Positions 1 through 7,255 of a stretch of 64,000 bases of DNA are shown one piece after another. The notes under the pieces were generated by a model that saw only the letters and a program-made list of their open reading frames with translations, made no database searches and had not been told where the DNA came from. A program made the translations under genes and the position numbers. The stretch's first letter is position 1. Every line of letters starts with the position of its first letter. Where the stretch lies: contig NZ_JAOEFD010000002.1 of NCBI RefSeq assembly GCF_025420485.1, positions 1-64,000 on the forward strand, written 5' to 3'. The DNA is from Nesterenkonia marinintestina. GTDB lineage: Bacteria; Actinomycetota; Actinomycetes; Actinomycetales; Micrococcaceae.

Positions 1-4
1 CCTA

Positions 5-1294
5 TTGCAGAGCATGGTTCAAGAGATCGACGGCCGCGCCCACCGACTGTCCAACTTGGACAGTTACTATGCTGGAGCCACCCCGCTGAGCTTCATGAGC
101 CCCGAAGCCCGGGAGGCCCTGTCCAACCGGCTGACCCACATGAGCGCGAACTACTGCCGCCTGGCCGTGACCTCCATCGCCGAGCGGCTGCGAGTAACCG
201 GTTTCACCCGCAACGGAGCCGCCGACCCCGCCCTGTGGGAGACCTGGGCCGCCTGCGATTTGGACCAGCTTTCAGCGACCCTGCACCGGGAGGCCCTGAT
301 CCTCGGCTCGGCGTTCGTGATCGTCTGGGCCGATGAGACCGGCCGCCCGTCGATCTCGGTGGAATCTGCTCACCAGATGATCGCCCGCCGTGATCCCGGC
401 ACCCGGGCCATCACTGCGGCGGTCAAGAAGTGGGATACGCCCACCGGCACCGAAGCGGTGGTCTACGGCCCGGAGACGATCACCCGGTACACCTCGACGT
501 CCCACGGGGCGACCGCGGCCTCGCAGTTCCGAGTGTCCGAGACCCTGGACAACCCGCTGGGAGTCGTCCCGGTGGTGGAGTTCCGCAACAGTGACCGACT
601 GCTCGACCCCGGGGTCTCCGAGCTGCGCGACCTGATCCCACTCCAGGACTCGCTGAACAAGCTGCTCGCTGACCTGATGGTGGGCTCCGAGAACTACGCC
701 CGCCCGCGCCGCTGGGCCACCGGCATCGAGCTGGAGGAGGACGAGGACGGCGAGGTCACCAACCCCTATCCGGAAGGTGACCGGATGCTGATCTCGGAGG
801 CTCCGGACTCGAAGTTCGGGCAGCTGCCGGCCTCCGACCTCAACAGCTACGAGACCGCGATCCGGTCCATCGTCGCCCAGATCATGGCGGTGTCGTCCCT
901 GCCGGCGCACTACGTAGGAGTGACCGGGAACCAGCCGCCCAGCGCCGACGGGCTCCGGGCCGCTGAGGCGTCCCTGACCGCCCGGTGCGAGGCCCGACAG
1001 GCCACGTTCGGACGGGCCTGGGAGAAGGTCATGGACCTCGCCCACGCGGTGGCCACCGGCACCGACCCCGCCGCAGCGAACGTCGGGATCGTCTGGGCCG
1101 ACCCGGCCACCCGCTCGGCCGCCCAGGAGGCCGACGCCACGGTGAAGCTCTACACCGCCGGCCTGCTGCCGGCCACCACGGCACTGGAGCGTCTGGGCTA
1201 CACCGAGGACGAGATCACCCGGATCAGGGCACAGCGTCGCGGTGAAGCCCTCGACCGGGCCGGGACCGAGATCGGGGCGGTGATGACCTCGTGA
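5..1294 (+). CDS. phage portal protein (SPP1 gp6-like)
   Basis: Portal protein, the ring at the capsid vertex through which terminase pumps DNA and to which head-tail connectors bind. The 429-residue product has the length and look of SPP1 gp6-type portals: an acidic, tyrosine-rich N-terminus, a central stretch with the LRDLIPLQDSLNKLLADLM helix at about residues 206-224, and a C-terminal segment with the SLPAHYVG and PPSADGLRAAEASL signatures near residues 298-325. The stop codon overlaps the GTG of the next gene. Start choice is uncertain: TTG at 5 and ATG at 14 are both in frame, no ribosome site is visible, and the frame is open to the window edge, so the true start may lie upstream. Confidence 0.85.
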   Translation: MQSMVQEIDGRAHRLSNLDSYYAGATPLSFMSPEAREALSNRLTHMSANYCRLAVTSIAERLRVTGFTRNGAADPALWETWAACDLDQLSATLHREALILGSAFVIVWADETGRPSISVESAHQMIARRDPGTRAITAAVKKWDTPTGTEAVVYGPETITRYTSTSHGATAASQFRVSETLDNPLGVVPVVEFRNSDRLLDPGVSELRDLIPLQDSLNKLLADLMVGSENYARPRRWATGIELEEDEDGEVTNPYPEGDRMLISEAPDSKFGQLPASDLNSYETAIRSIVAQIMAVSSLPAHYVGVTGNQPPSADGLRAAEASLTARCEARQATFGRAWEKVMDLAHAVATGTDPAAANVGIVWADPATRSAAQEADATVKLYTAGLLPATTALERLGYTEDEITRIRAQRRGEALDRAGTEIGAVMTS

Positions 1295-1869
1295 AGCTCT
1301 ACGAGGACATCGTGGACCGGCTCGGTGCCCAGGCCTCGGCCTCCCTGCTCGGCCTCAACAGCCTCATGGAGGCCGGGACCATCACCCGGGAGGAGTTCAT
1401 CGACACCGCCGCCACGGTGGTGGACGTGGCCCGACAGCGCGGCACCGCAGCGGGGGAAGCCTACTTCCGGGCCTACGCCGAGCAGGCCACCGGCCGGCCC
1501 TACACCCTGGCGGCGACCCTGCCGGAATCCCAGGCCGAGCGGCTCTCCACAGCCCTGGCGACGATCCTCGCGGCCTCCCAAGACACGCACATGCAGTTGG
1601 ACCGGCTGGCCACCGCGGAACCGATGGAGGCCGCATCGGACGGGTTCCAGCAGGCCATGCAGAGGGAGAAGACCGTCACCGGGTGGACCCGCGGCCTCGA
1701 CACCGGAGCCTGCCAGCTCTGCACCTGGTGGTGGCGCGAGGGACGGGTCTTCCAGCCCACGCACCGGATGCCCCGGCACACCGGCTGCCGATGCCACCCC
1801 GTTCCGCAGATCAACGTCCGAAGCCGGAACTACCAGACCGAAGCCCAGGCACAACGCCTGGCCCGATGA
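1291..1869 (+). CDS. MuF-like phage minor head protein
   Basis: A 192-residue protein directly after the portal gene, starting with GTG inside the portal stop codon (GTGA overlap). The N-terminal two thirds are helical and alanine-rich. The C-terminus carries a putative zinc or disulfide cluster: C141 and C144 (CQLC), then H163, C166 and C168 (GCRCHP). That arrangement is typical of the minor capsid (MuF, VG2) proteins that follow portal genes in actinobacteriophages. Such proteins sit inside or at the portal of the head. The family assignment rests on position plus the cysteine/histidine motif. There is no C-terminal toxin extension of the kind some MuF proteins carry. Confidence 0.7.
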   Translation: MKLYEDIVDRLGAQASASLLGLNSLMEAGTITREEFIDTAATVVDVARQRGTAAGEAYFRAYAEQATGRPYTLAATLPESQAERLSTALATILAASQDTHMQLDRLATAEPMEAASDGFQQAMQREKTVTGWTRGLDTGACQLCTWWWREGRVFQPTHRMPRHTGCRCHPVPQINVRSRNYQTEAQAQRLAR

Positions 1870-1879
1870 GAGGAGAACC

Positions 1880-2332
1880 ATGACGGAGCAGAACACCACC
1901 GAGCAGGAGCAGGCAGGTCAGATCTCAGATCCGACCTCTGAGAAGGGTGTCATTTCAAATGAGACCCCCGAGGAGGATTCGCAGGAGCCCGAGGATGCGC
2001 CCGAAACCTTCCCCAGGTCGTACGTCGAGAAGCTGCGCGATGAGAGCGCCCGCTACCGCCAGCGCGCCCAGCAGGCCGACGACTACGCCCAGCGCCTCCA
2101 CACGGCCCTGACAGCCGCTACCGGACGCCTGGCCGACCCCTCGGACCTGCCGTTCGATCCCGAGCACCTGGAGGACCAGGACGCGCTCACAGCGGCTCTG
2201 GACGACCTACTGGCCCGTAAGCCGCACCTGGCGGCTCGGAAGCCCGCGGGGAGCATCGGGCAGGGAGCCGTGACACAGGACACCAGTACCGTGGATCTCG
2301 CCGGCCTGCTGCGGGCGGGAGCGGGAGGATGA
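1880..2332 (+). CDS. phage head scaffolding protein
   Basis: A 150-residue, strongly acidic, coiled-coil-like protein. It has a Glu/Gln/Ser/Thr-rich N-terminus, a helical centre (SYVEKLRDESARYRQRAQQA, about residues 45-64) and a short basic patch near the end (LLARKPHLAARKP). Low complexity, a central coil and a place between portal/MuF and capsid genes are the hallmarks of phage scaffolding proteins, which template procapsid assembly and are then removed. ATG 1880 was chosen because AGGAGA lies at 1871-1876; the reading frame is open far upstream but only as a shadow of the previous gene. Its stop overlaps the ATG of the next gene (ATGA). Confidence 0.75.
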   Translation: MTEQNTTEQEQAGQISDPTSEKGVISNETPEEDSQEPEDAPETFPRSYVEKLRDESARYRQRAQQADDYAQRLHTALTAATGRLADPSDLPFDPEHLEDQDALTAALDDLLARKPHLAARKPAGSIGQGAVTQDTSTVDLAGLLRAGAGG

Positions 2333-2511
2333 GCGCACGGGACCGCGTCGCAGACACGCTCTACCAGGCCCTGGAGAAGCTGATCGCCGCTGAGATGGAC
2401 CATCGGACGCGCAAGGGCTTCGACACCCCGCTGTCGCACGAGTCAGCGATCCGCTACGCCCGGGCCTTCGCACACATCGCCAGGGCTCACCCTGACACGC
2501 ACGACAACTAG
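2329..2511 (+). CDS. small phage protein of unknown function
   Basis: A 60-residue charged protein whose ATG overlaps the stop of the scaffold gene by four bases, so it is probably translationally coupled. It is mostly helical by eye (ARDRVADTLYQALEKLIAAE) and ends with HPDTHDN. I do not recognise the family. Small proteins between scaffold and capsid genes occur in many actinobacteriophages, but no function is claimed. It is followed by a hairpin before the capsid gene. Confidence 0.6.
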   Translation: MSARDRVADTLYQALEKLIAAEMDHRTRKGFDTPLSHESAIRYARAFAHIARAHPDTHDN

Positions 2512-2530
2512 TACCCCTGTGGGGTATCCT

Positions 2531-2561
2531 GAGAGGGTCGGTCCTGGTGGCCGGCCCTCTC
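2531..2561 (+). terminator. hairpin between the small phage gene and the capsid gene
   Basis: Inverted repeat GAGAGGGTCGG (2531-2541) and CCGGCCCTCTC (2551-2561), paired over 11 positions with one mismatch and a nine-base loop. No T-run follows, so it may be a weak terminator, an RNA stability element or a processing site that sets capsid mRNA levels apart from the upstream genes. Confidence 0.45.
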
Positions 2562-2642
2562 GCAGCTCCTGGTGGGCTGAGGTGACAACAGCAGGTGAGT
2601 ACTCACTTCTCACCTGAACCTCAACCGCTAGGAGCTTTCCCA

Positions 2643-3485
2643 ATGGTCATGAACCGCGCCGATGCCCCGGAGATCCTGCAGGAGCAGGTCTCCGCTCTCC
2701 TCCTGCAGCCCCTGGAGGCCCAGTCCGTCGTCCTCGCAGCCGGCCCCAAGATCTTCGACTCCGCCTCTCCGCTGCGGATCCCCACCCTGGTCGGTTCCGG
2801 CACCCCCGCGGTGGTCGGTGAGTCCGAGCAGATCCCCGACGACTACTCCGCCGAGTTCGGAGAGATCCGCCTGATGCCGGAGTCCCGCAAGAGCATCAAG
2901 AGCATCGTTCGCTACAGCAACGAGCTGGCCCGCCAGTCCATCGTCGGACTCGACGCGGTGCTGAAGGCCCGGATGGTCAACGACATCTCGCAGATGCTCG
3001 ACGACCAGCTGCTCGCCGGCGACGGAGCCGATGACTCGATCACCGGCATCCTCCACCAGGACGGCACACAGTCGGCTGACTACGACCCGGCCGAGCCCGA
3101 CGCCTTTCTCGACGCCCAGGCGCTGCTCTCCGCCGCCGAGGTGACCGCGAACCGGCTGCTGGTCAACGGCACCGACTTCATCACCCTACGGAAGGCCAAG
3201 GACTCCACCGGTCGGTACCTGCTGGAGTCCGACCTGACCCGGGATGCCACGTACCGGCTGTTCGGCACCCCGGTCACGGTCTCGAACAAGATCCCGCAGG
3301 GCACGGCGATCCTCGCGGACTTCTCGACCGTGGCAGTGGTCCGCGATACCGCGCCGTCGATCAAGATTCTCGACCAGACCTACGCCGCGCACGACCAGCA
3401 GGCCATCCGAGTCACCACGAGGTGGGATCTCGGTCTGCTGCGCCCGGAGGCCGTGGTCATCATGGGCGGCGACGGCGGCGAGTGA
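2643..3485 (+). CDS. phage major capsid protein (HK97 fold)
   Basis: The 280-residue product resembles HK97-type capsid proteins that have no fused delta domain: a short N-terminal arm, the E-loop/P-domain region with VGESEQIPDDYSAEFGEIRL, an A-domain stretch around LDDQLLAGDGADDSITGIL, and a C-terminal TVAVVRDTAPSIKILDQTYA followed by the strand RVTTRWDLGLLRPEAVVIM. These proteins form the icosahedral shell. ATG 2643 was preferred because TAGGAG at 2629-2634 sits eight bases upstream; ATG 2649 and GTG 2595 are alternatives. The stop overlaps the next ATG by one base. No separate prohead protease gene is seen nearby. Confidence 0.88.
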   Translation: MVMNRADAPEILQEQVSALLLQPLEAQSVVLAAGPKIFDSASPLRIPTLVGSGTPAVVGESEQIPDDYSAEFGEIRLMPESRKSIKSIVRYSNELARQSIVGLDAVLKARMVNDISQMLDDQLLAGDGADDSITGILHQDGTQSADYDPAEPDAFLDAQALLSAAEVTANRLLVNGTDFITLRKAKDSTGRYLLESDLTRDATYRLFGTPVTVSNKIPQGTAILADFSTVAVVRDTAPSIKILDQTYAAHDQQAIRVTTRWDLGLLRPEAVVIMGGDGGE

Positions 3486-3814
3486 TGAACACCTACGTCG
3501 CACTGCCCACCGGGCAGGACGTGGCTGACTTCCTGGGCCAGGGCGGGGAACACACGGGCGTGCCCGACCTGGCCCAGGAGCACGTCCCCATCGTCACCGC
3601 AATGGCGAAGGCGTACACCCGCGGCAACGGATTCACCGCCGACGGTGTGGCCGAGGACATCGCCGCGGTCATCACCACCGCCGCAGCACGGCTGGTCGCC
3701 AACCCCGAGCAGATCCACTACTCCGTCGGCGCGGTCCGCTACTCGGGCGGGTTCAAGGGCTGGTCCCTGGCCGAGACGATGGTCTTGAATCGCCACCGGA
3801 AGCGGGCGCGATGA
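3485..3814 (+). CDS. phage head-tail connector protein (adaptor type)
   Basis: A 109-residue protein right after the capsid gene. The start ATG 3485 overlaps the capsid stop by one base, and its own stop overlaps the next ATG. The sequence has the pattern of gp6/gp15-type head-tail adaptors: an N-terminal segment TGQDVADFLGQ, a middle helix VPIVTAMAKAYTRGNGF and an ITTAAARLVANPEQ helix, ending GWSLAETMVLNRHRKRAR, where the L-x-E-x-x-x-L-x-R-x-R ending is common in this family. Such proteins form the ring that docks under the portal and closes the filled head. Assigned by position and sequence pattern. Confidence 0.7.
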   Translation: MNTYVALPTGQDVADFLGQGGEHTGVPDLAQEHVPIVTAMAKAYTRGNGFTADGVAEDIAAVITTAAARLVANPEQIHYSVGAVRYSGGFKGWSLAETMVLNRHRKRAR

Positions 3815-4131
3815 TTTTGAAGGATACGATCACCGTCCGCGTGGCCACCACCACCTATGACCGATGGGGACAGCCGATCACCACCTACGAGGACACCGAC
3901 CTGCCCGCCCAGGTGTTCCCCGCCGGCACCGAGGATCCCGACCAGCGGCTCTCCCTGGTGCTCACCGGCCGCTACCGGGTCATCATCCCCGCAGCGGCCC
4001 CCGAGTTCTCCAACTCCTCCCGAGTGGTCTGGGACGGCGCGGAGATGGAGATCGAGGGCAAGGTCCAGACCCACACCGCAGGAGGACGACCACACCACCG
4101 AGAGTTCACCGCCGTCTACCGCGGCGCATAG
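3811..4131 (+). CDS. phage head closure / stopper protein
   Basis: A 106-residue beta-rich protein overlapping the previous stop (ATGA at 3811). It has the small-barrel look of phage head-closure proteins: RVATTTYDRWGQPITTYED near the N-terminus, then RYRVIIPAAAP and VVWDGAEMEIEGKVQTH, typical of gp16 or gpFII-like stoppers that seal the connector and receive the tail. It is the last structural gene. The gene expected next in a complete phage, for a minor tail or tail-completion protein, is absent; a hairpin and a minus-strand gene follow instead. Confidence 0.65.
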   Translation: MILKDTITVRVATTTYDRWGQPITTYEDTDLPAQVFPAGTEDPDQRLSLVLTGRYRVIIPAAAPEFSNSSRVVWDGAEMEIEGKVQTHTAGGRPHHREFTAVYRGA

Positions 4132-4468
4132 ACCCCCGGGGGGCCTGTTCTGCCAGGTCCGGTGTCTCCCCCGGGACCCGTCGGTTGGGGTTTCCTTCTG
4201 CCCCACTCTCATCGGCCGACGGACGAGACCCCCCGTGAACAACGAGCGCGGGGGGTCTCACTCTGTGCAACTGGTAAGCGTTACCAGACGGATCACGAGT
4301 AACAGGTGATGCGCAACAATCAGGCCGACCTAGAGGAGTTCGGCTTGGTCGGATTTGAAATCCAGGCAAGACCGGAGGGCCAGCACGGCGGCGGAGACAA
4401 GCGCCGTGAGGTGACACCGAATGTGTCACCTGCCGACGAAGTGCCTGCCACCTTGCGCGGGCGCGGGG
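4132..4468. other. non-coding stretch after the head module
   Basis: No supported gene. It contains a short GC palindrome just after the last stop (CCCCCGGGGGG near 4134-4145) and the strong hairpin at 4225-4259. A small open frame (4306-4548, plus) has no ribosome site and overlaps the minus-strand gene, so it was not called. Tail genes would be expected here in a complete phage and are missing. Confidence 0.6.
4225..4259 (+). terminator. strong hairpin ending the head operon
   Basis: Perfect inverted repeat GAGACCCCCCG (4225-4235) and CGGGGGGTCTC (4249-4259) with a 13-base loop. Only a short pyrimidine run follows. Its position, about 95 bases after the last head gene and ahead of a gene on the other strand, fits a transcription terminator. 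Its arms resemble those of the hairpin at 5233-5265. Confidence 0.7.
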
Positions 4469-4891
4469 TCAAGCTGACCGCTCCATCCGGTCGGCCTCCT
4501 CGACCAGCACAGCGGCGATCTTGCGGATGTGGTCCGGGCCGCCAGTGACCTGGAACTCGTCGGTGTAGGCGCGGTTCTGCATGATGATCTCCAGCGCCTT
4601 GCTGCACGCGGGCGGCGGATCCTGAGGGTGGGAGTCGTAACGAGACCAACGAACCCTGACCTCGATATCCTCTCCCGAGTCTGAGTCACCGAATCTCCCA
4701 GGAGCCTCGACATTGCGGGTCCGCTCCTTCGAGAAATGGACACGCTCGAACTTCGCGTCCTCTGAGCAGTCCGGGCCTTCCTCGCACCATTCAGGGTGTC
4801 CGGTGTTGCGCTTCCCTAGCTCCAGGATCTCGTGGGGTTCGACGCCCAAGTAGCGGGCAATCTCTTCCAGGTGATCAATGGTGACGGTCAT
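4469..4891 (-). CDS. element-encoded protein, HTH-like N-terminus with a HPxWC segment (DUF6907-like)
   Basis: A 140-residue acidic protein. The start ATG (complement of 4889-4891) is preceded by GAGGAGAG, while a longer frame upstream has no ribosome site. The first 20 residues (HLEEIARYLGVEPHEILEL) look like the second half of an XRE-type helix-turn-helix. The next part, HPEWCEEGPDC followed by FERVHFSKERTRNVEAPG, resembles the C-P-x-W-C and H motifs of DUF6907-type proteins found on actinobacterial mobile elements. The rest predicts beta strands and a final helix. The function is unknown; a regulatory role is only a guess. It reads toward the head module and probably belongs to the integrated element. 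Confidence 0.55.
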   Translation of the reverse strand: MTVTIDHLEEIARYLGVEPHEILELGKRNTGHPEWCEEGPDCSEDAKFERVHFSKERTRNVEAPGRFGDSDSGEDIEVRVRWSRYDSHPQDPPPACSKALEIIMQNRAYTDEFQVTGGPDHIRKIAAVLVEEADRMERSA

Positions 4892-5270
4892 GATTCTCTC
4901 CTCAGATAGCGGACCCGGCTGCGCCGGGGCTGGATTCTCTCGGTCCCCATCCCCAATGAAACCCGCCGCCCCCGTCCACGCTCTGCGACATTCGCTCACG
5001 ACTCCTAGACCCCCCGGAGACCGGAGCGTCGAGAAGCTGTGACCTAGCCCGTAGACGGCCGTCTGAGGCTCCCTGGTCCGGTTCCCCAGGGTTCGGGTGG
5101 ATATCACCGGCATTCATCGGTTTGAGGCTGAGAATCGAGAAAAGCGCCCGGAGCACTGCTCAACGGGACTACCGCCACAAGCCCAGTCCTGGATAGACTG
5201 ACCCTGACGGACCGCCCGCGTTGCGGTCCTCCAGACCCCCGAGGATTGCAGTCCTGCGGGGGTCTTCCTA
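4892..5270. other. non-coding region at the element right end
   Basis: About 380 bases without a supported gene between the minus-strand element gene and the truncated host gene. It must contain the promoter of the minus-strand gene, though I see no convincing -35/-10 pair, and it ends with the hairpin at 5233-5265. The junction between element and chromosome most likely lies at or just after that hairpin. Confidence 0.45.
5233..5265. terminator. hairpin with pyrimidine tail at the element/host boundary
   Basis: Inverted repeat AGACCCCCG (5233-5241) and CGGGGGTCT (5257-5265), with an inner AGGA/TCCT pairing that lengthens the stem. TCTTCCT follows on the plus strand. This is a good intrinsic terminator shape. 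Its outer arms are almost the same as those at 4225-4259, so the minus-strand gene 4469-4891 is bracketed by two look-alike hairpins. Confidence 0.6.
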
Positions 5271-5771
5271 TGCGAGAACGATAAGTCGGCGCACACCCAC
5301 ATCTATGCCGAGGTCGAGGAGCAGGTCGTGACCGACGAGATCCTCGGTGAGGAGGTCGAGATCCGTGCGACCCCGATCGAGTACCGCTGGGACTACGGCG
5401 ACGGAGCCTCACGGACCACCTCCGACTCGGGCGGTCCCCTGCCGGAGACCACGCCCGAAGGCGAACCGGTCAACCCCACGGACGCTGAGACCGAGACCTC
5501 CCACGTGTACACCGACACCGGTCGATACCCGGTCACCGTCGAGACGGTGTTCTCGGCCGAGTTCCGCCTCGAGGACGAGGACTGGGTCCAGATCGACGGC
5601 ACCGCCTCGCTCGAATCCTCACCCGGGGAGGCCGACATCTGGCGAGCCTCGACCCGACACGTCTCAGGCGAATGTGACCACATGGACGAGTGGGGCTGCG
5701 ACGGGCCGGTCGAGCTGGAGGACGGCGACGAGCCGCCCGAGATATTCCGGGACGACCACTCCGGCGACTGA
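5271..5771 (+). pseudogene. 5'-truncated PKD-domain protein gene
   Basis: The frame runs to 5771 and is open back to about 5208 with no good start; GTG 5328 would give 147 residues. The product has the second half of an actinobacterial secreted PKD-type protein: a segment like HTHIYAEVEE, then EVEIRATPIEYRWDYGDG (PKD core), SHVYTDTGRYPVTVET and AEFRLEDEDWVQIDGTASL. Relatives, as I know them, carry a signal peptide and an N-terminal domain ahead of the segment corresponding to HTHIYAE. Both are missing here, and the frame upstream reads into the boundary hairpin. The simplest reading is a host gene cut by integration of the element, or by deletion next to it. Expression from GTG 5328 as a cytosolic fragment cannot be excluded. 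Confidence 0.6.
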
Positions 5772-5792
5772 CCGGACCGCGGTGAGTGCGGC

Positions 5793-6425
5793 TCAGACCT
5801 CGCCGAGGGAGGAGACGACGTCGGCGCGACCTTCGGCGAGCCGGTAGGTGACCCCCATGATCGCCACGCGGCCCTCCTGCATCGCGGTGTGCAGGACCCG
5901 GGAGCTGTCCACGATCCGGTCGGCCGTCTGCTTCACATGCTCCTCGACGGTGTCGTTGACCGACTCGAACCCGTTGCGACGGGCATGGAGGACCGAGGGC
6001 GTGATGCGTTCGACCAGGCTGCGCACATAGCCGGGAGGAGTCGTACCGGAGGCCGTCGCATCGATGGTGGCCTTCACCGCCCCGCAGGAATCGTGACCGA
6101 GCACGACGATCAGCGGAGTCTTCAGCTCCTCCACCGAAAACTCCAGAGAGCCGAGCACGGCGTCGTCGATGACCTGTCCTGCGGTGCGGACCACGAAGAC
6201 GTCTCCCAGACCGACGTCGAAGATGATCTCCGCGGCCAGGCGTGAGTCCGAACAGCCGAAGATCACCGCCATCGGATGCTGCGATTCGGTCAGCGAGCTG
6301 CGCCGCTCCGCATTCTGGTTCGGATGGTCGACGTCGCCGCACACGAAGCGTTCGTTGCCGCGTCGCAGGATCTCCCAGACGTCCGCCGGTGCCGGACGCT
6401 CCGCGGATCCGGTGTGCTCGCTCAT
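5793..6425 (-). CDS. beta-class carbonic anhydrase
   Basis: Zinc enzyme that interconverts carbon dioxide and bicarbonate in the cytosol; bicarbonate is also the co-substrate of the biotin carboxylases encoded a few kilobases away. The 210-residue protein has the full active site: CSDSR at residues 58-62 (C58 zinc ligand, D60/R62 dyad) and HDSCG at 111-115 (H111 and C114 zinc ligands), the normal length for the family. Its ATG overlaps the stop of the upstream DUF4245 gene (ATGA), so the two are translationally coupled in one minus-strand operon. The C-terminus TYRLAEGRADVV is typical of the short beta type. Confidence 0.95.
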   Translation of the reverse strand: MSEHTGSAERPAPADVWEILRRGNERFVCGDVDHPNQNAERRSSLTESQHPMAVIFGCSDSRLAAEIIFDVGLGDVFVVRTAGQVIDDAVLGSLEFSVEELKTPLIVVLGHDSCGAVKATIDATASGTTPPGYVRSLVERITPSVLHARRNGFESVNDTVEEHVKQTADRIVDSSRVLHTAMQEGRVAIMGVTYRLAEGRADVVSSLGEV

Positions 6426-7162
6426 CAGTCCTCCTCGGGGACCTCCGACTCGACGGCGTCCTCGCCGTCCGCGGTGCCGTCCTCGTCGCCGTCGAGTTCC
6501 ACCTCCTGGCCGATGGACTCGACCAGGGCCTCCATCCCGGAGTCGACCTCCTCCTCGGAGGCGTCGGTGGTGATCACCACAGTAGTACCGTCGACGTCGT
6601 TGTCGTCACCCCAGAGCACGAAATAGCGGCGCTCGTCGTCACTCTCGTAGGTCTCGAACTCCATGTCCTCGAATACGGCGGTCCCCGTCGACGCCGCCCC
6701 GGACACCTCCGAGCCGACCCAGGTGGGATTGCCCTGATCCGTCTGGGCGAACCCGAAGAACGAGACGTCATCGGTGGTGTAGCCGGCCTCCCAGACCGGC
6801 ACTCCATGCTCTCCTGAGCTCTCCCAGCGGGCATAGTTCGCAGTCCAGCCGTCGGCGACCTCCGGAGCGATCGGGGTGAACTCCGCGATGCCGGCGGCGA
6901 AGTACGCCTCCGAGACGACGTCCTCGTCGCGCGGGTTCTCATCCGGGGTCGGCTCCGGGTTCATCATCAGGAACGCCGCCACGGCCCCGAACGTCACCGC
7001 CACGGTGATCACCATCCCCACCAGCGGCTGGCGCAGCCGCTTCGACTGCGCCTCCGTCAGCTGCGGCGTCGGCTGCTCGTCCTCGGCGCGCGCCCGCTCG
7101 GACGGTGCGGAGGACGGCCGGTCGACGGGCTCTTCTGACTCAGGGGTACGGGACTCGCTCAC
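6425..7162 (-). CDS. DUF4245 membrane-anchored protein
   Basis: A 245-residue protein with a charged N-terminal cytosolic segment, one membrane helix (about residues 45-66, PLVGMVITVAVTFGAVAAFL) and an extracytoplasmic acidic domain. The FTPIAPEVADGWTANYARW, GYTTDDVSFFGFAQTD and FVLWGDD signatures are those of DUF4245, a conserved actinobacterial family of unknown function that usually lies next to glpX. Here glpX is about 14 kb away, beyond the leucine cluster, which suggests that cluster was inserted between them or the segment was rearranged. GTG at 7162 (or 7165) was chosen; the longer open frame upstream runs into the divergent gene. Confidence 0.8.
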   Translation of the reverse strand: MSESRTPESEEPVDRPSSAPSERARAEDEQPTPQLTEAQSKRLRQPLVGMVITVAVTFGAVAAFLMMNPEPTPDENPRDEDVVSEAYFAAGIAEFTPIAPEVADGWTANYARWESSGEHGVPVWEAGYTTDDVSFFGFAQTDQGNPTWVGSEVSGAASTGTAVFEDMEFETYESDDERRYFVLWGDDNDVDGTTVVITTDASEEEVDSGMEALVESIGQEVELDGDEDGTADGEDAVESEVPEED

Positions 7163-7255
7163 CACGACATTGTCGCAGAATGTGCAGCGCCGTTCCGTGC
7201 CTGCGACGCCGCCGACGGTGATCGGCAGGGGACCGCGGGCACCTAGAGTGGTGCT

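Larger units (their letters stand above)
1..5265. mobile_element. right part of an integrated phage or phage-satellite element (head genes only)
   Basis: Six tightly packed plus-strand genes encode portal, MuF-like protein, scaffold, a small protein, major capsid protein and two head-tail connectors. They overlap or nearly abut, in the order usual for tailed-phage head modules. After the second connector there is a strong hairpin, one minus-strand gene of mobile-element type, a second hairpin and then a host gene that lacks its 5' half. No major tail, tape-measure, tail-tip, lysis or integrase gene lies between the head module and the apparent right boundary. The left part, presumably terminase, replication and integrase, is outside the window. 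The boundary at about 5265 is inferred from where the truncated host gene resumes; no attachment-site repeat could be checked because the left end is missing. Confidence 0.7.

Noticed and set aside
272-1045. Long minus-strand open frame opposite the portal gene
   Set aside because: High-GC shadow frame: Arg/Gly/Ala/Pro-rich, no ribosome site, no family features, fully covered by a clear portal gene.
4306-4548. 80-residue plus-strand frame after the head operon
   Set aside because: No ribosome site or family resemblance, ends in a low-complexity Arg/Pro/Gly stretch, and overlaps the better supported minus-strand gene 4469-4891.
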